Source of the DNA: Collinsella sp. AF23-2
GTDB lineage: Bacteria; Actinomycetota; Coriobacteriia; Coriobacteriales; Coriobacteriaceae
DNA length: 45,204 bases
NCBI RefSeq assembly: GCF_003459245.1
Contig: NZ_QRVG01000017.1
Location: 1 to 45,204 of the forward strand
Direction of reading: 5' to 3'
A model generated the notes under the pieces. That model did not search any database and was not told the DNA's origin. It was given only the letters and a program-made list of their open reading frames with translations. The translations under genes were made by a program, and so were the position numbers. Positions within the stretch are counted from its first letter, which is position 1. The number at the start of each line of letters is the position of its first letter. Shown in pieces: positions 37,054-45,170 of the stretch.

Positions 37054-38310
37054 CTAGGCGGACTTCTTCTTGCTGTCGGAGACCATCATGTAGACGGTGA
37101 GCACGACGGCGATGGCGGCGATCACGATGGCGCCGTAGAAGGACTGCTGGTAGGCAGCGCTGCCGGCCTCGGCGTGATACAGCACGGCGGTGATGGGCTG
37201 GCTGATCCAGGTAGAAGCGGCATAGCCCAAGAACATGATGCCGTAGTTGACACCGATGTTGCTGGTGCCAAAGGCGCCACCGGTAAGCGGCGGGTAGATG
37301 ACGAGCAGGGCGCCAAAGCTAAAGCCGAGCAGGGCGAGCGCCACAAAGAACATGCTCTGCGTAAAGCTCATCGACATGATGACGAGTGCGACGATGGTGA
37401 CGACAAGGCTGATGAGCAGCGACTTGTAGGCGCCGAGCTTGTCGATGATCTGACCAAAGGACAGACGGCCGACCAGGTTGGCGCAGGTGTTGACGGAGAC
37501 CACCACGCCACCGAGGGCGACGGCCGCGGCGCTCGTGGGGTCGGCGAAGAGCTGGACGGCGGCGATGGAGGCAACCTTGCCCACGAGCAGGGTGCCCGCG
37601 GTGGCGGCAAAGGCGAAGGTGACGATGAGGACCCAGAAGCGCGGGGTCTTGACCATCTCGCCTGGGGTGAGGTCGCCGAAGGTGCCGGCGTGCGCACCGC
37701 CCTTGGGGGCCTCGAAGCCCTCGGGCAGCCAGCCGGCCTCGGGGGCCTTCAGGAACAGGGCGGAGGCGGCGATCATTACAAAGAAGATGACGCCGAGTGC
37801 CTTGAGGGCGCCAAAGATGCCGAGACTCGGGATGAGCAGCGAGGCGAGCACCGGGGACAGCACGGCGGGGCCGGCGGTGGAGGCGGCAAGGGTGATGCCG
37901 GAGGCGAGGCCCTTCTTGTCGATGAACCACTTTTGGCCGGTGGTGAGCGCGGGGTTGTAGCCCAGGCCGTTGCCGATGGCGGCGACGAGCGAGAACCACA
38001 GGTAGAACTGCCACGGCTCGGTGACGGTGCCGGACATGAACCAGCCCACGCCGTAGCACACGGCGGCAGCGATCACGACGTTGCGCGGGCCGATCTTATC
38101 GGAGATGCGGCCGGCGAAGATGCCCGTCACGGCCATGATGGTCTGGAAGACCGGGAAAGCCCAGGTAAGTGCGCTGGACCACTCGGGGTAGACGGCGAGC
38201 AGGTTCTTGGACACGACGGAGTACAGCGCGATGGAGCTGATGAAGAACATGGTGACGCACGCGGCGGAAAGCACGACGGCGCGACCCTTGTTGGAGTTGG
38301 TGGAAGCCAT
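37054..38310 (-). CDS. MFS transporter, OFA (oxalate/formate antiporter-like) family
   Basis: 418 residues with twelve hydrophobic segments. The loop 2-3 motif GRISDKIGPRNV is the MFS signature, and the pattern GLGYNPALTTGQKWFIDKKGLASG is typical of the OFA (OxlT-like) family of monocarboxylate and dicarboxylate carriers. It is flanked in the same operon by an SDR gene upstream and a Gfo/Idh gene downstream, so it probably imports the substrate those dehydrogenases use. The C-terminal tail SDSKKKSA is cytoplasmic. Confidence 0.88.
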   Translation of the reverse strand: MASTNSNKGRAVVLSAACVTMFFISSIALYSVVSKNLLAVYPEWSSALTWAFPVFQTIMAVTGIFAGRISDKIGPRNVVIAAAVCYGVGWFMSGTVTEPWQFYLWFSLVAAIGNGLGYNPALTTGQKWFIDKKGLASGITLAASTAGPAVLSPVLASLLIPSLGIFGALKALGVIFFVMIAASALFLKAPEAGWLPEGFEAPKGGAHAGTFGDLTPGEMVKTPRFWVLIVTFAFAATAGTLLVGKVASIAAVQLFADPTSAAAVALGGVVVSVNTCANLVGRLSFGQIIDKLGAYKSLLISLVVTIVALVIMSMSFTQSMFFVALALLGFSFGALLVIYPPLTGGAFGTSNIGVNYGIMFLGYAASTWISQPITAVLYHAEAGSAAYQQSFYGAIVIAAIAVVLTVYMMVSDSKKKSA

Positions 38311-38395
38311 GGGACTCTTTCTAATCGATGCGGGGGGAGGGGAGGGGCAAACGCCGCTGAGGTGCTTGCCCCGCGCCCCTTTCTACCGGGCTGGT

Positions 38396-39277
38396 TTACT
38401 GGTCAGTCGGCTTTGCGACGCCGGACTCATCGGACCAGAGCTCGACGCCCTTGTTCTTGAGGTAGTTGTCGGCAAAGGCGCGGCGGCCGCCGGGCTTGGC
38501 GGTGAGGTCGCCCATCATGTTGGAGAAGCCGCCGTCGACCTTGATGGCGTCGCCGGTGGTAAAGTCTGAGCGCGTGGACGCCAGGAACATGACGGCGTTG
38601 GCGATATCGCTGACCTCGCCGATGCGACGCGTGGCGATGAGGCGGCTGCGGCTCTTCTCGACCTCGGGATCGGCGTAAAAGCTTGCCGACATGGGGGTCT
38701 TGACGAAGCAGGGCTCGACGCAGTTGGAGCGCACGCCGTAGGGACCCCACTCGGCAGCCAGCATCTTGGACATCATGTTGACGCCCGCCTTGGTGGAGCT
38801 GTACACGCCCGAGAACGTTTCGGGGGAGTGACTGGCGACGGTGGAGATGTGAACCAGGCGGCCCTGGCCGGCCTTGATCATCTCGCGACCAAAGCGCTGC
38901 GAGGTGATGAAGTAGCCGGTGAGGTTGACGTTGATGACCTCGTTCCAGTCGGAGAGCGGCAGGTCCTCCATGGCTGCGAAGCGCAGGATGCCGGCGGTGT
39001 TGACGAGAACGTCGACGCGGCCGAAGTTGGCGATGGTGGCGTCGACGGCGGCCTGAACCTCGGCCTCGTCGGTGGCGTTCATCTTGTAGCCCTCGGCGTG
39101 GATGCCAAACTCGGTGGCGAGGTCGGCGGCTGCGGCCTTGACCTTCTCCTCGTTCAGATCGAGCAGGACGACGTTGGCGCCGTTGCGGGCGAACTCGCGG
39201 CAAATCTCGACGCCCATGCCGCCGAGTGCGCCGGTCACGGCGCAGACATCGCCCTCGAGCTTAAGCCAATTGCTCAT
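38396..39277 (-). CDS. short-chain dehydrogenase/reductase
   Basis: 293 residues of classical SDR type: TGALGGMGVEI for the dinucleotide, VLVNTAGIL, catalytic Ser in HISTVASHS, and YSSTK with the catalytic Tyr and Lys, followed by VEPCFVKTPM. Slightly longer than the usual 250, with a C-terminal extension rich in Gly/Arg. First gene of the operon with the MFS carrier and Gfo/Idh enzyme; divergent from the LysR regulator. The cofactor is probably NAD given the acidic residue in VVLLDLN. The substrate is unknown, possibly a sugar alcohol or hydroxy acid. Confidence 0.9.
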   Translation of the reverse strand: MSNWLKLEGDVCAVTGALGGMGVEICREFARNGANVVLLDLNEEKVKAAAADLATEFGIHAEGYKMNATDEAEVQAAVDATIANFGRVDVLVNTAGILRFAAMEDLPLSDWNEVINVNLTGYFITSQRFGREMIKAGQGRLVHISTVASHSPETFSGVYSSTKAGVNMMSKMLAAEWGPYGVRSNCVEPCFVKTPMSASFYADPEVEKSRSRLIATRRIGEVSDIANAVMFLASTRSDFTTGDAIKVDGGFSNMMGDLTAKPGGRRAFADNYLKNKGVELWSDESGVAKPTDQ

Positions 39278-39393
39278 AGGAACTTCCCTTCTTGTGCCTC
39301 CCAGTGGGTCGCTCCCATTAACCGACCCACGTGGTTTTCGCTGGTTATCGTATGCTTTACATTTGCGCAGGTGAATTGCATATTTGTTAGAAT

Positions 39394-39416
39394 GGTGTTA
39401 ACCGTAGGTTTACACC
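39394..39416. promoter_or_regulatory. palindromic operator between the LysR and SDR genes
   Basis: GGTGTTAACC and GGTTTACACC are near-perfect inverted halves separated by GTA. Within it T-N11-A spacing typical of LysR sites can be read. It lies in the 233-base divergent gap, beside a possible LysR promoter (TTGCGC at 39365, TAGAAT at about 39388). This makes it the best candidate site for the adjacent regulator. Confidence 0.55.
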
Positions 39417-39510
39417 GTGCGATGCAGTTTATGCTCAATTGAGCGCGTAACCTGCGAAAACGACCCCCTGTGGCGCCATGTTGCCACGGGCGCGAAAACA
39501 GGAGATTGAC

Positions 39511-40389
39511 GTGTACGATCGACGACTTGAGGCCATATCGGCCGCCGCAGAGTTGGGAAGCTTCTCGCGTGCGGCGGCAAAATTGCGCGTGTCGACTCCG
39601 GCGCTCGTCAAGCAGGTGTCGGGCTTCGAGGCCGAGTTCGGCATCACGCTGTTCGAACGCTCGCACTCGGGCGTCAAAGTGACGCCGGCCGGCGCACTGC
39701 TGGTGGACGACGCGCGCTCGATCATGCGGCAGTCCGAGGACGCGCTGCGCCGTGCCCGACGCGCGGCGGGCGATGGCGGTGCCGTGCGCCTGGGCGTGTC
39801 GATGATGTGCCCGGGGCGCCAAACGCTGTCGATGTGGACGAGTGTGCACGAACTGGAGCCGTCACTGCGCTTTGAGATTGTGCCGGTGAGTGACCTTTAT
39901 GATGAGCGCGAGACCGTCATGCGCAGCTTGGGCCGCGAGGTCGATGTGGTGCAATCGAGTTTTTCTACCCCACGCTGGGGTGATGCCTGCCAAAAGCTCC
40001 TTATCGTCAACGTACCGTTTTATATTGATGTGCCGCGCACGAGCCCGCTTGCGCGCAAGACGCGCATCACAGTTGCCGACCTGGAGGGCATGCGCCTGCG
40101 CGTGCTCCGTCACGGCAACGACGCCATGGACAGCCTGCGCATCGACCTTTTGGCCGACGGCGGCGTGGACGTGATCGATGTGGATAGCTTTGACTTTGCG
40201 CTCTTTAACGAGGCGGAGGAAAAGGGCGATGCAGTGCTCACTTGCGGGGCGTGGTCGGGCGTGCACCCGGCTTTTGTAGGCGTGCCGTTCCTATGTGGCC
40301 GCGAGGTGCCGGTCTTCTTGCACTACCCGCTCGAGCCCACCCTCCAAGTCCAAAAATTCGTCAACGCCATGGCCCAACTCCTCAAGTAG
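39511..40389 (+). CDS. LysR-family transcriptional regulator
   Basis: 292 residues from GTG 39511, chosen because AGGAGA lies six bases upstream. The N-terminal winged helix-turn-helix (RLEAISAAAELGSFSRAAAK, then LFERSHSGVKVTPAG) is typical; the rest is a periplasmic-binding-like effector domain. Divergent from the SDR-MFS-Gfo/Idh operon, which it probably controls in response to that operon's substrate. Autoregulation through the palindrome at 39394-39416 is likely by family habit. Confidence 0.9.
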   Translation: MYDRRLEAISAAAELGSFSRAAAKLRVSTPALVKQVSGFEAEFGITLFERSHSGVKVTPAGALLVDDARSIMRQSEDALRRARRAAGDGGAVRLGVSMMCPGRQTLSMWTSVHELEPSLRFEIVPVSDLYDERETVMRSLGREVDVVQSSFSTPRWGDACQKLLIVNVPFYIDVPRTSPLARKTRITVADLEGMRLRVLRHGNDAMDSLRIDLLADGGVDVIDVDSFDFALFNEAEEKGDAVLTCGAWSGVHPAFVGVPFLCGREVPVFLHYPLEPTLQVQKFVNAMAQLLK

Positions 40390-40404
40390 CTCATTTGGCG
40401 CGGG

Positions 40405-40510
40405 TAGTCTTTTTGGGACGGGGCTTTTTTAGCTACCCAATCTGGTGCCGTCGAAGCATGACGCCGTATTTGGCACAGGGTAGCTAAAAAGCCCCGTTCC
40501 AAAAAGACTA
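40405..40510. repeat. long inverted repeat after the LysR gene
   Basis: Arms 40405-40438 and 40478-40510 pair over 33 bases with one bulge and one G-U (CGGGGCTTTTTTAGCTACCC against GGGTAGCTAAAAAGCCCCG). The 39-base centre carries another small stem (GGTGCC/GGCAC). T6 in the left arm may allow termination of the LysR transcript. Confidence 0.85.
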
Positions 40511-40517
40511 ACAAAAC

Positions 40518-40545
40518 GAGGCCCTGGTCAAACGGCCAGGGCCTC
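40518..40545. terminator. bidirectional terminator hairpin
   Basis: GAGGCCCTGG pairs with CCAGGGCCTC over an 8-base loop. On the minus strand it is followed by GTTTTG, on the plus strand by ACAAACTTTTATT. Confidence 0.7.
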
Positions 40546-40588
40546 ACAAACTTTTATTCCGTTCTAAATGACGGGCTGATTGCGCGCA

Positions 40589-40694
40589 GGAGGGTGCCCC
40601 GGGGCGGCGGGGTATTTCCTCCGCGCGCAGTTTCGCAGCGAAGCGAGAATGTTTGAGCACGGAGGAATTACCCCGACGCCCCGGGGAACCCTCC
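40589..40694. repeat. GC-rich long inverted repeat just downstream of the ABC exporter genes
   Basis: Arms 40589-40623 and 40660-40694 pair over 35 bases with four mismatches (CCCCGGGGCG/CGCCCCGGGG core, GGAGGGT/ACCCTCC ends). The centre carries TTTCGCAGCGAAGCGAGAA. It ends 15 bases from the stop of the minus-strand exporter gene. The 319-base gap 40390-40708 is thus filled by two palindromes and one terminator. Confidence 0.85.
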
Positions 40695-40708
40695 GTCAGT
40701 AACCGTTC

Positions 40709-42628
40709 CTACTCCAGCTCAAACGCTCCCGTGTACAGCTGGTAGTAATACCCGCGCTTAGCAATCAGCTCGTCATGGTTGCCGCGCTCGATGATGCGGC
40801 CGTGGTCCAGACAGATGATCGCGTCGGAGTTGCGCACGGTGGACAGGCGGTGTGCGATGACAAACGTCGTGCGGCCCTCCATGAGCTTATCCATGCCCGC
40901 CTGCACGATGGCCTCGGTGCGGGTGTCGATGGAGCTCGTGGCCTCGTCTAGAATCATCGCCGGCGGATCGGCGACGGCAGCGCGGGCGATCGAAATCAGC
41001 TGGCGCTGGCCCTGCGACAGCTGGGCACCGTTGCCGGTAAGCATGGTGTCGTAGCCGTCGGGCAGGCGGGTGATAAAGTCGTCCGCGCCCGCGAGCTTGG
41101 CCGCTGCGATGCACTCCTCGTCGGTGGCGTCCAGGTTGCCGTAGCGGATGTTGTCCATCACGGTGCCGGTGAACAGGTTCACGTCCTGTAGTACGACGCC
41201 CAGCGAGCGGCGCAGATCTGCCTTGCGGATCTTGTTGACGTTGATGCCGTCGTAGCGGATCTTGCCGTCGGCGATGTCATAGAAGCGGTTGATGAGGTTG
41301 GTGATGGTCGTCTTGCCGGCACCGGTGGCGCCGACAAACGCGACCTTCTGGCCCGGCTTGGCAAACACAGACACGCCGTGCAGCACCTCGTGGTCGGGCG
41401 TGTAGCCAAAGTCCACGTTGTCCATGACTAGGTCGCCGCGCAGCGGCACGTACTCGATCTCGCCGGTTGCGCGGTGCGGATGTTTCCACGCCCACATGCC
41501 GGTGTGGTGGTCAGCCTCCTCGAGCTGCCAGGTGTCGGGGTTGACCTGCGCGTTGACGAGCGTCACGTAGCCTTCGTCGGCTTCGGGCTTCTCGTCGATG
41601 AGCTCAAAGATACGGTCGGCGCCGGCGAGGCCCATGACCACGGCGTTGATCTGCTGCGAGATCTGGCCGATCTGTCCGCAGAACTGCTTGGTCATGTTAA
41701 GGAACGGCACCACGACGGCGATCGACAACGCCATGCCCGAGATGCTCAGGTTGGGCACGCCCAGCGCCAGGAAAATGCCGCCGGCAAGGGCCACCAGCAC
41801 GTAGAGCAGGTTGCCCAGGTTCATGAGGATGGGCATGAGGATGTTGGCGTACATGTTGGCCTTCTGCGAGACCTCAAAGAGCTTTTCGTTGCGCTCGTCA
41901 AAATCGGCCTCGGCGGCAGACTCGTGGCAGAACGCCTTGACGACCTTCTGGCCGTTCATGACTTCCTCGATATGGCCCTCGACCACGCCGAGCTCGGTCT
42001 GCTGCGCAATGAAGAAACGCGCGGAGTTGGAGCCGAGCAGCTTGGTCATAAAGGTCATAAAGGCGACGCCGGCGATGATGACCAGGCACATCCACACGCT
42101 GTAGTACAGCATGATAAAGAACACCGTGACGATGATGATGATCGTCATGAGCAGGTTGGGCAGCGACTGGCTGATCATCTGACGCAGCGTGTCGATGTCG
42201 TTGGTGTAGTGGCTCATGATATCGCCGCGCTGGTGCGTGTCGAAGTAGCGGATCGGCAGGTCCTGCATGCGGTTGAACATCATCTCGCGCAGCTTCTCCA
42301 ACGAGCCCTGCGTGACGATAGCCATGGCGCGGTTCCAGAAAAGCGAGGACAGGACACCGACGCCGTAGATGCAGGCGAGGGTGGTCACGAGCTGCAGAAT
42401 CTTGGGCTGTGCGGCTTCCCAATCGCCCGACTGCCACGATTCGCTAATAATCTGCAGGGCGCTCTGCAGGAAGGTCGCGCCGATGGAGTTGATGATGGCG
42501 CAGAGCACCACGCCGGCGACGACAAGGGGCAAAAGCACGGGATAGAAGCCAAAGAGCGTCTTGATGAGGCGCGACATGGTGCCGCCCTTACGGTTGAGCG
42601 CGCGCTCGGCGGTCGTTGCCTTACTCAT
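40709..42628 (-). CDS. ABC exporter half-transporter, canonical-site subunit (second exporter)
   Basis: 639 residues: membrane domain (about 25-330), an insert (about 360-400) before the nucleotide-binding domain, Walker A GATGAGKTT, signature LSQGQ, Walker B MILDEATSS with the catalytic Glu, H-loop AHRLST. The altered signature plus intact Walker B marks the active partner of a heterodimer. It starts in ATGAGTAA, overlapping the stop of the upstream subunit by eight bases, so translation is probably coupled. It belongs to a MarR-controlled operon at 40709-44931. The likely cargo is drugs, bile-type amphiphiles or lipids, none shown by sequence. Confidence 0.9.
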   Translation of the reverse strand: MSKATTAERALNRKGGTMSRLIKTLFGFYPVLLPLVVAGVVLCAIINSIGATFLQSALQIISESWQSGDWEAAQPKILQLVTTLACIYGVGVLSSLFWNRAMAIVTQGSLEKLREMMFNRMQDLPIRYFDTHQRGDIMSHYTNDIDTLRQMISQSLPNLLMTIIIIVTVFFIMLYYSVWMCLVIIAGVAFMTFMTKLLGSNSARFFIAQQTELGVVEGHIEEVMNGQKVVKAFCHESAAEADFDERNEKLFEVSQKANMYANILMPILMNLGNLLYVLVALAGGIFLALGVPNLSISGMALSIAVVVPFLNMTKQFCGQIGQISQQINAVVMGLAGADRIFELIDEKPEADEGYVTLVNAQVNPDTWQLEEADHHTGMWAWKHPHRATGEIEYVPLRGDLVMDNVDFGYTPDHEVLHGVSVFAKPGQKVAFVGATGAGKTTITNLINRFYDIADGKIRYDGINVNKIRKADLRRSLGVVLQDVNLFTGTVMDNIRYGNLDATDEECIAAAKLAGADDFITRLPDGYDTMLTGNGAQLSQGQRQLISIARAAVADPPAMILDEATSSIDTRTEAIVQAGMDKLMEGRTTFVIAHRLSTVRNSDAIICLDHGRIIERGNHDELIAKRGYYYQLYTGAFELE

Positions 42629-44435
42629 GTGCCTCGCCTCCTTCCTGGGTCTGAGCTTGCGTTGCGGATGCCTCGGTGTCGGCCTCGACGGCCCCTTCGC
42701 CCTCGGCAGACATCTTGTTTTGCGAGGTAAAGGTCTCGCGGTAGATCTCGCTCATCTTAAGCAGCTCGTCATGGTTGCCGATCTGCGCGATTCGGCCGCC
42801 CTCCATGACGATGATGCGGTCTGCGTCCTGTACGGAGCTGATGCGCTGGGCGATGATGAGCTTGGTCGTGTTGGGCAGATAGCTTGCCAACCCTGCGCGG
42901 ATCTTGGCGTCGGTCTTGGTGTCGACGGCGCTGGTGGAGTCGTCCAGGATCAAGATCTTGGGGCGACGCAGCAGGGCGCGTGCAATGCACAGGCGCTGCT
43001 TCTGACCGCCCGAAACATTAGAGCCGCCCTGTTCGATCCAAGTGTCATAGCCCTTGGGGAAGCCATCGACAAACTCATCGGCGCAGGCCAGATGTGCCGC
43101 CTCGCGGACTTCCTCGTCGGTGGCGTTCGGGTCGCCCCAACGCAGGTTCTCGGCGATGGTGCCGCTAAACAGCACGTTTTTCTGCAGCACCATGGCGACC
43201 TGGTGACGCAGCGCGTCCAGGTCGTAGTCGCGCACGTTCACGCCGCCCACGCGCACAACGCCTTCGGTGGCGTCGTACAGGCGGGCGATGAGGTTGACGA
43301 GCGTGGACTTGGCCGAGCCGGTGCCGCCGATGATGCCGATGGTCTCGCCGCTCGTAATGTGCAGGTCGATATCGTCGAGCGCCTGGCGTTTCGCATGCGC
43401 GGAATACTTAAAGCTCACGTGGTCAAAGTCGATGGAACCGTCGGCAACCTCGAGCACGGGCTCGGCGGGATCGGCGATCGTGGGCTCGGCGGCCAGCACC
43501 TCGGCAATGCGGTGTGCCGATTCGTCGGCCATGGTCACCATGACAAAGATCATCGACAGCTGCATCAGGCTCATGAGAATCTGGAAACCATAGGTAAAGG
43601 TCGAGGAGAGCTGGCCCACGTCGAACAGCGTGCCCTGGCTCGTGATGATGAGCTTGGAGCCCAGGTAGATGATGACGACAAACGCGCCGTTGACGCAGAT
43701 GTTCATCATGGGGTTGTTAAAGGCGAGCAGCTTCTCGGCGCGGGTGAAGTCCATCTGGACGTCGCGCGCGGCGGTCGCGAACTTCTCCTTCTCAAAGTCT
43801 TCGCGCACATAGCTCTTGACCACGCGCATGCCGGTGACGTTTTCCTCGACGGACTCGTTAAGGGCATCGTACTTGTGGAACACGCGCGAGAAGATGGGGC
43901 GCACCTTAAAGATGATAAAGAACAGTCCAAAGCCCAGCAGCGGAATGATGACCAGGTAGACCATGGCAACACTGCCGCCCATGATAAACGCCATGGTAAA
44001 GGCGAAGATCAATACCAGCGGCGCGCGCACGGCGATGCGGATGATCATCATAAAGGCCTGCTGCACGTTGTTGATGTCGGTGGTCAGGCGCGTGACGAGC
44101 GAGGAGCTCGAGAACTCATCGATGTTGGCAAAGCTGAACGTCTGGATTTTGTAGAACAGGTCGTGACGCAGGTTCTTGGCGAAGCCGCAGCTCGCATGGC
44201 TGCAGGTGACGCCTGCCGCGGCGCCAAAAGCAAGCGACGTCAGCGCGATGAGCACCAAAAAGCCCGCGGTGGGAAGCATCTCGGCTACGGTGGCGCCGTC
44301 TTTGATGGCGTCGATCAGGTTGGCGGTGATAAATGGAATCAGCATCTCGCAGAGCACCTCGCCAAGCACGAGCAATGGCGTGGCAACAGTGACTTTCATA
44401 TAGTCGCGGATGCTGCCCATGAGGGTTTTAATCAT
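42621..44435 (-). CDS. ABC exporter half-transporter, degenerate-site subunit (second exporter)
   Basis: 604 residues with a six-helix membrane domain (about 15-310) and nucleotide-binding domain: Walker A GGTGSAKST (Ala where Gly is usual), signature VSGGQ, Walker B ILILDDSTS with Asp for Glu, and H-loop IAQRISS with Gln for His, the same degenerate pattern as the gene at 15234-17090. A Glu/Ala/Thr-rich tail of about 30 residues follows. The start ATG 44435 overlaps the MarR stop by eight bases. It pairs with the gene at 40709-42628. Confidence 0.9.
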   Translation of the reverse strand: MIKTLMGSIRDYMKVTVATPLLVLGEVLCEMLIPFITANLIDAIKDGATVAEMLPTAGFLVLIALTSLAFGAAAGVTCSHASCGFAKNLRHDLFYKIQTFSFANIDEFSSSSLVTRLTTDINNVQQAFMMIIRIAVRAPLVLIFAFTMAFIMGGSVAMVYLVIIPLLGFGLFFIIFKVRPIFSRVFHKYDALNESVEENVTGMRVVKSYVREDFEKEKFATAARDVQMDFTRAEKLLAFNNPMMNICVNGAFVVIIYLGSKLIITSQGTLFDVGQLSSTFTYGFQILMSLMQLSMIFVMVTMADESAHRIAEVLAAEPTIADPAEPVLEVADGSIDFDHVSFKYSAHAKRQALDDIDLHITSGETIGIIGGTGSAKSTLVNLIARLYDATEGVVRVGGVNVRDYDLDALRHQVAMVLQKNVLFSGTIAENLRWGDPNATDEEVREAAHLACADEFVDGFPKGYDTWIEQGGSNVSGGQKQRLCIARALLRRPKILILDDSTSAVDTKTDAKIRAGLASYLPNTTKLIIAQRISSVQDADRIIVMEGGRIAQIGNHDELLKMSEIYRETFTSQNKMSAEGEGAVEADTEASATQAQTQEGGEAHE

Positions 44436-44931
44436 CCAGTTCCTCCCAGGTTACACGGATTTTCTCGAGCATTTCGGCGAGCTGCTCGCGCTCGTCGTGG
44501 GTGAGGGCACTAAAGGCTTGCTCTCTAAAGCGAATGCGGGCCGCCTGGTCGATGCGGGCGTTTTCCCGGCCGGTTTCGGTCAGGCGAATGGTGAGCTGCC
44601 GTCGATCCTTGGGGTTACGGCTGCGCTCGATGAGGCCGTTGAGCTCGAGCTTGGACAGGATCTCGGAAAGCGACCCCGGCTTGAGGTCAAAGTGCATGCC
44701 GAGTTCCTGCTGCGACATCTCGCCGCCGGGTTGCTTGGCCAGCAGGCAGATGATGGGCGCCTTGCCGGATACGCCTCCGCCATGAAAATGCATGTAATGG
44801 CCGCAAAAGCCCAGACCGCTCAGGATGCGCTTGGCGAGTTTGTCTTCGACGCTGACCGCTTCGGGTATGTCTACCGGTTGCGACGGGTCACCGCCGGGCT
44901 CATGCGGAAGGACGAGTGGTTCAACACACAT
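44428..44931 (-). CDS. MarR-family transcriptional regulator of the second ABC exporter
   Basis: 167 residues. The winged helix core is visible: ICLLAKQPGGEMSQQELGMHFDLKPGSLSEILSKLELNGLIERSRNPKDRRQLTIRLTETG shows the recognition helix and wing; helices at both ends form the dimer interface. About 35 extra residues precede the first helix, including His/Cys (GFCGHYMHFHGG) that might bind ligand or metal. First gene of the operon, overlapping the exporter gene by eight bases, so it probably represses its own operon and responds to an exported compound. The start ATG 44931 has GGAG somewhat far upstream (12 bases). Confidence 0.88.
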   Translation of the reverse strand: MCVEPLVLPHEPGGDPSQPVDIPEAVSVEDKLAKRILSGLGFCGHYMHFHGGGVSGKAPIICLLAKQPGGEMSQQELGMHFDLKPGSLSEILSKLELNGLIERSRNPKDRRQLTIRLTETGRENARIDQAARIRFREQAFSALTHDEREQLAEMLEKIRVTWEELDD

Positions 44932-44986
44932 ATCTAAGCTTCGCTCCTTTCTTTAGTTAGGTAGTTGAATTGTTTTGTGCCTAACC

Positions 44987-45015
44987 AATTTAGGAGCACG
45001 GTAAATAAATGTCAA
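44987..45015 (-). promoter_or_regulatory. promoter of the MarR-ABC exporter operon
   Basis: The minus strand has a perfect TTGACA (45015-45010), a 17-base spacer and TAAATT (44992-44987). Downstream, GTTAGG (44956) and CCTAAC (44980) form an inverted repeat over the start region, a possible MarR operator. Confidence 0.75.
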
Positions 45016-45030
45016 GGTACCAAACTTATA

Positions 45031-45170
45031 GTTACGGCGTTTTGCCAAACGCCGTAACCGCTCGACGCTGCAAACGCTCCTAAGCGGCAATCTGGCGTTC
45101 AATCGTCGGGCATGGCCACAAGGCCTATGCCCTCCTCTTTCACGCCACCTTGCTCGCCTAGGAGCGTTTT
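45031..45170. repeat. structured gene-free segment at the right edge
   Basis: GTTACGGCGTTT/AAACGCCGTAAC forms a 12-bp hairpin (45031-45058). Further right AAACGCTCCTA (45072-45082) pairs with TAGGAGCGTTT (45159-45169), enclosing a GGGCATGGCC/GGCCTATGCCC hairpin (45108-45132, imperfect). A small minus-strand reading frame overlaps it but shows no protein-like features. The rest to 45204 shows nothing recognisable. Confidence 0.6.
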
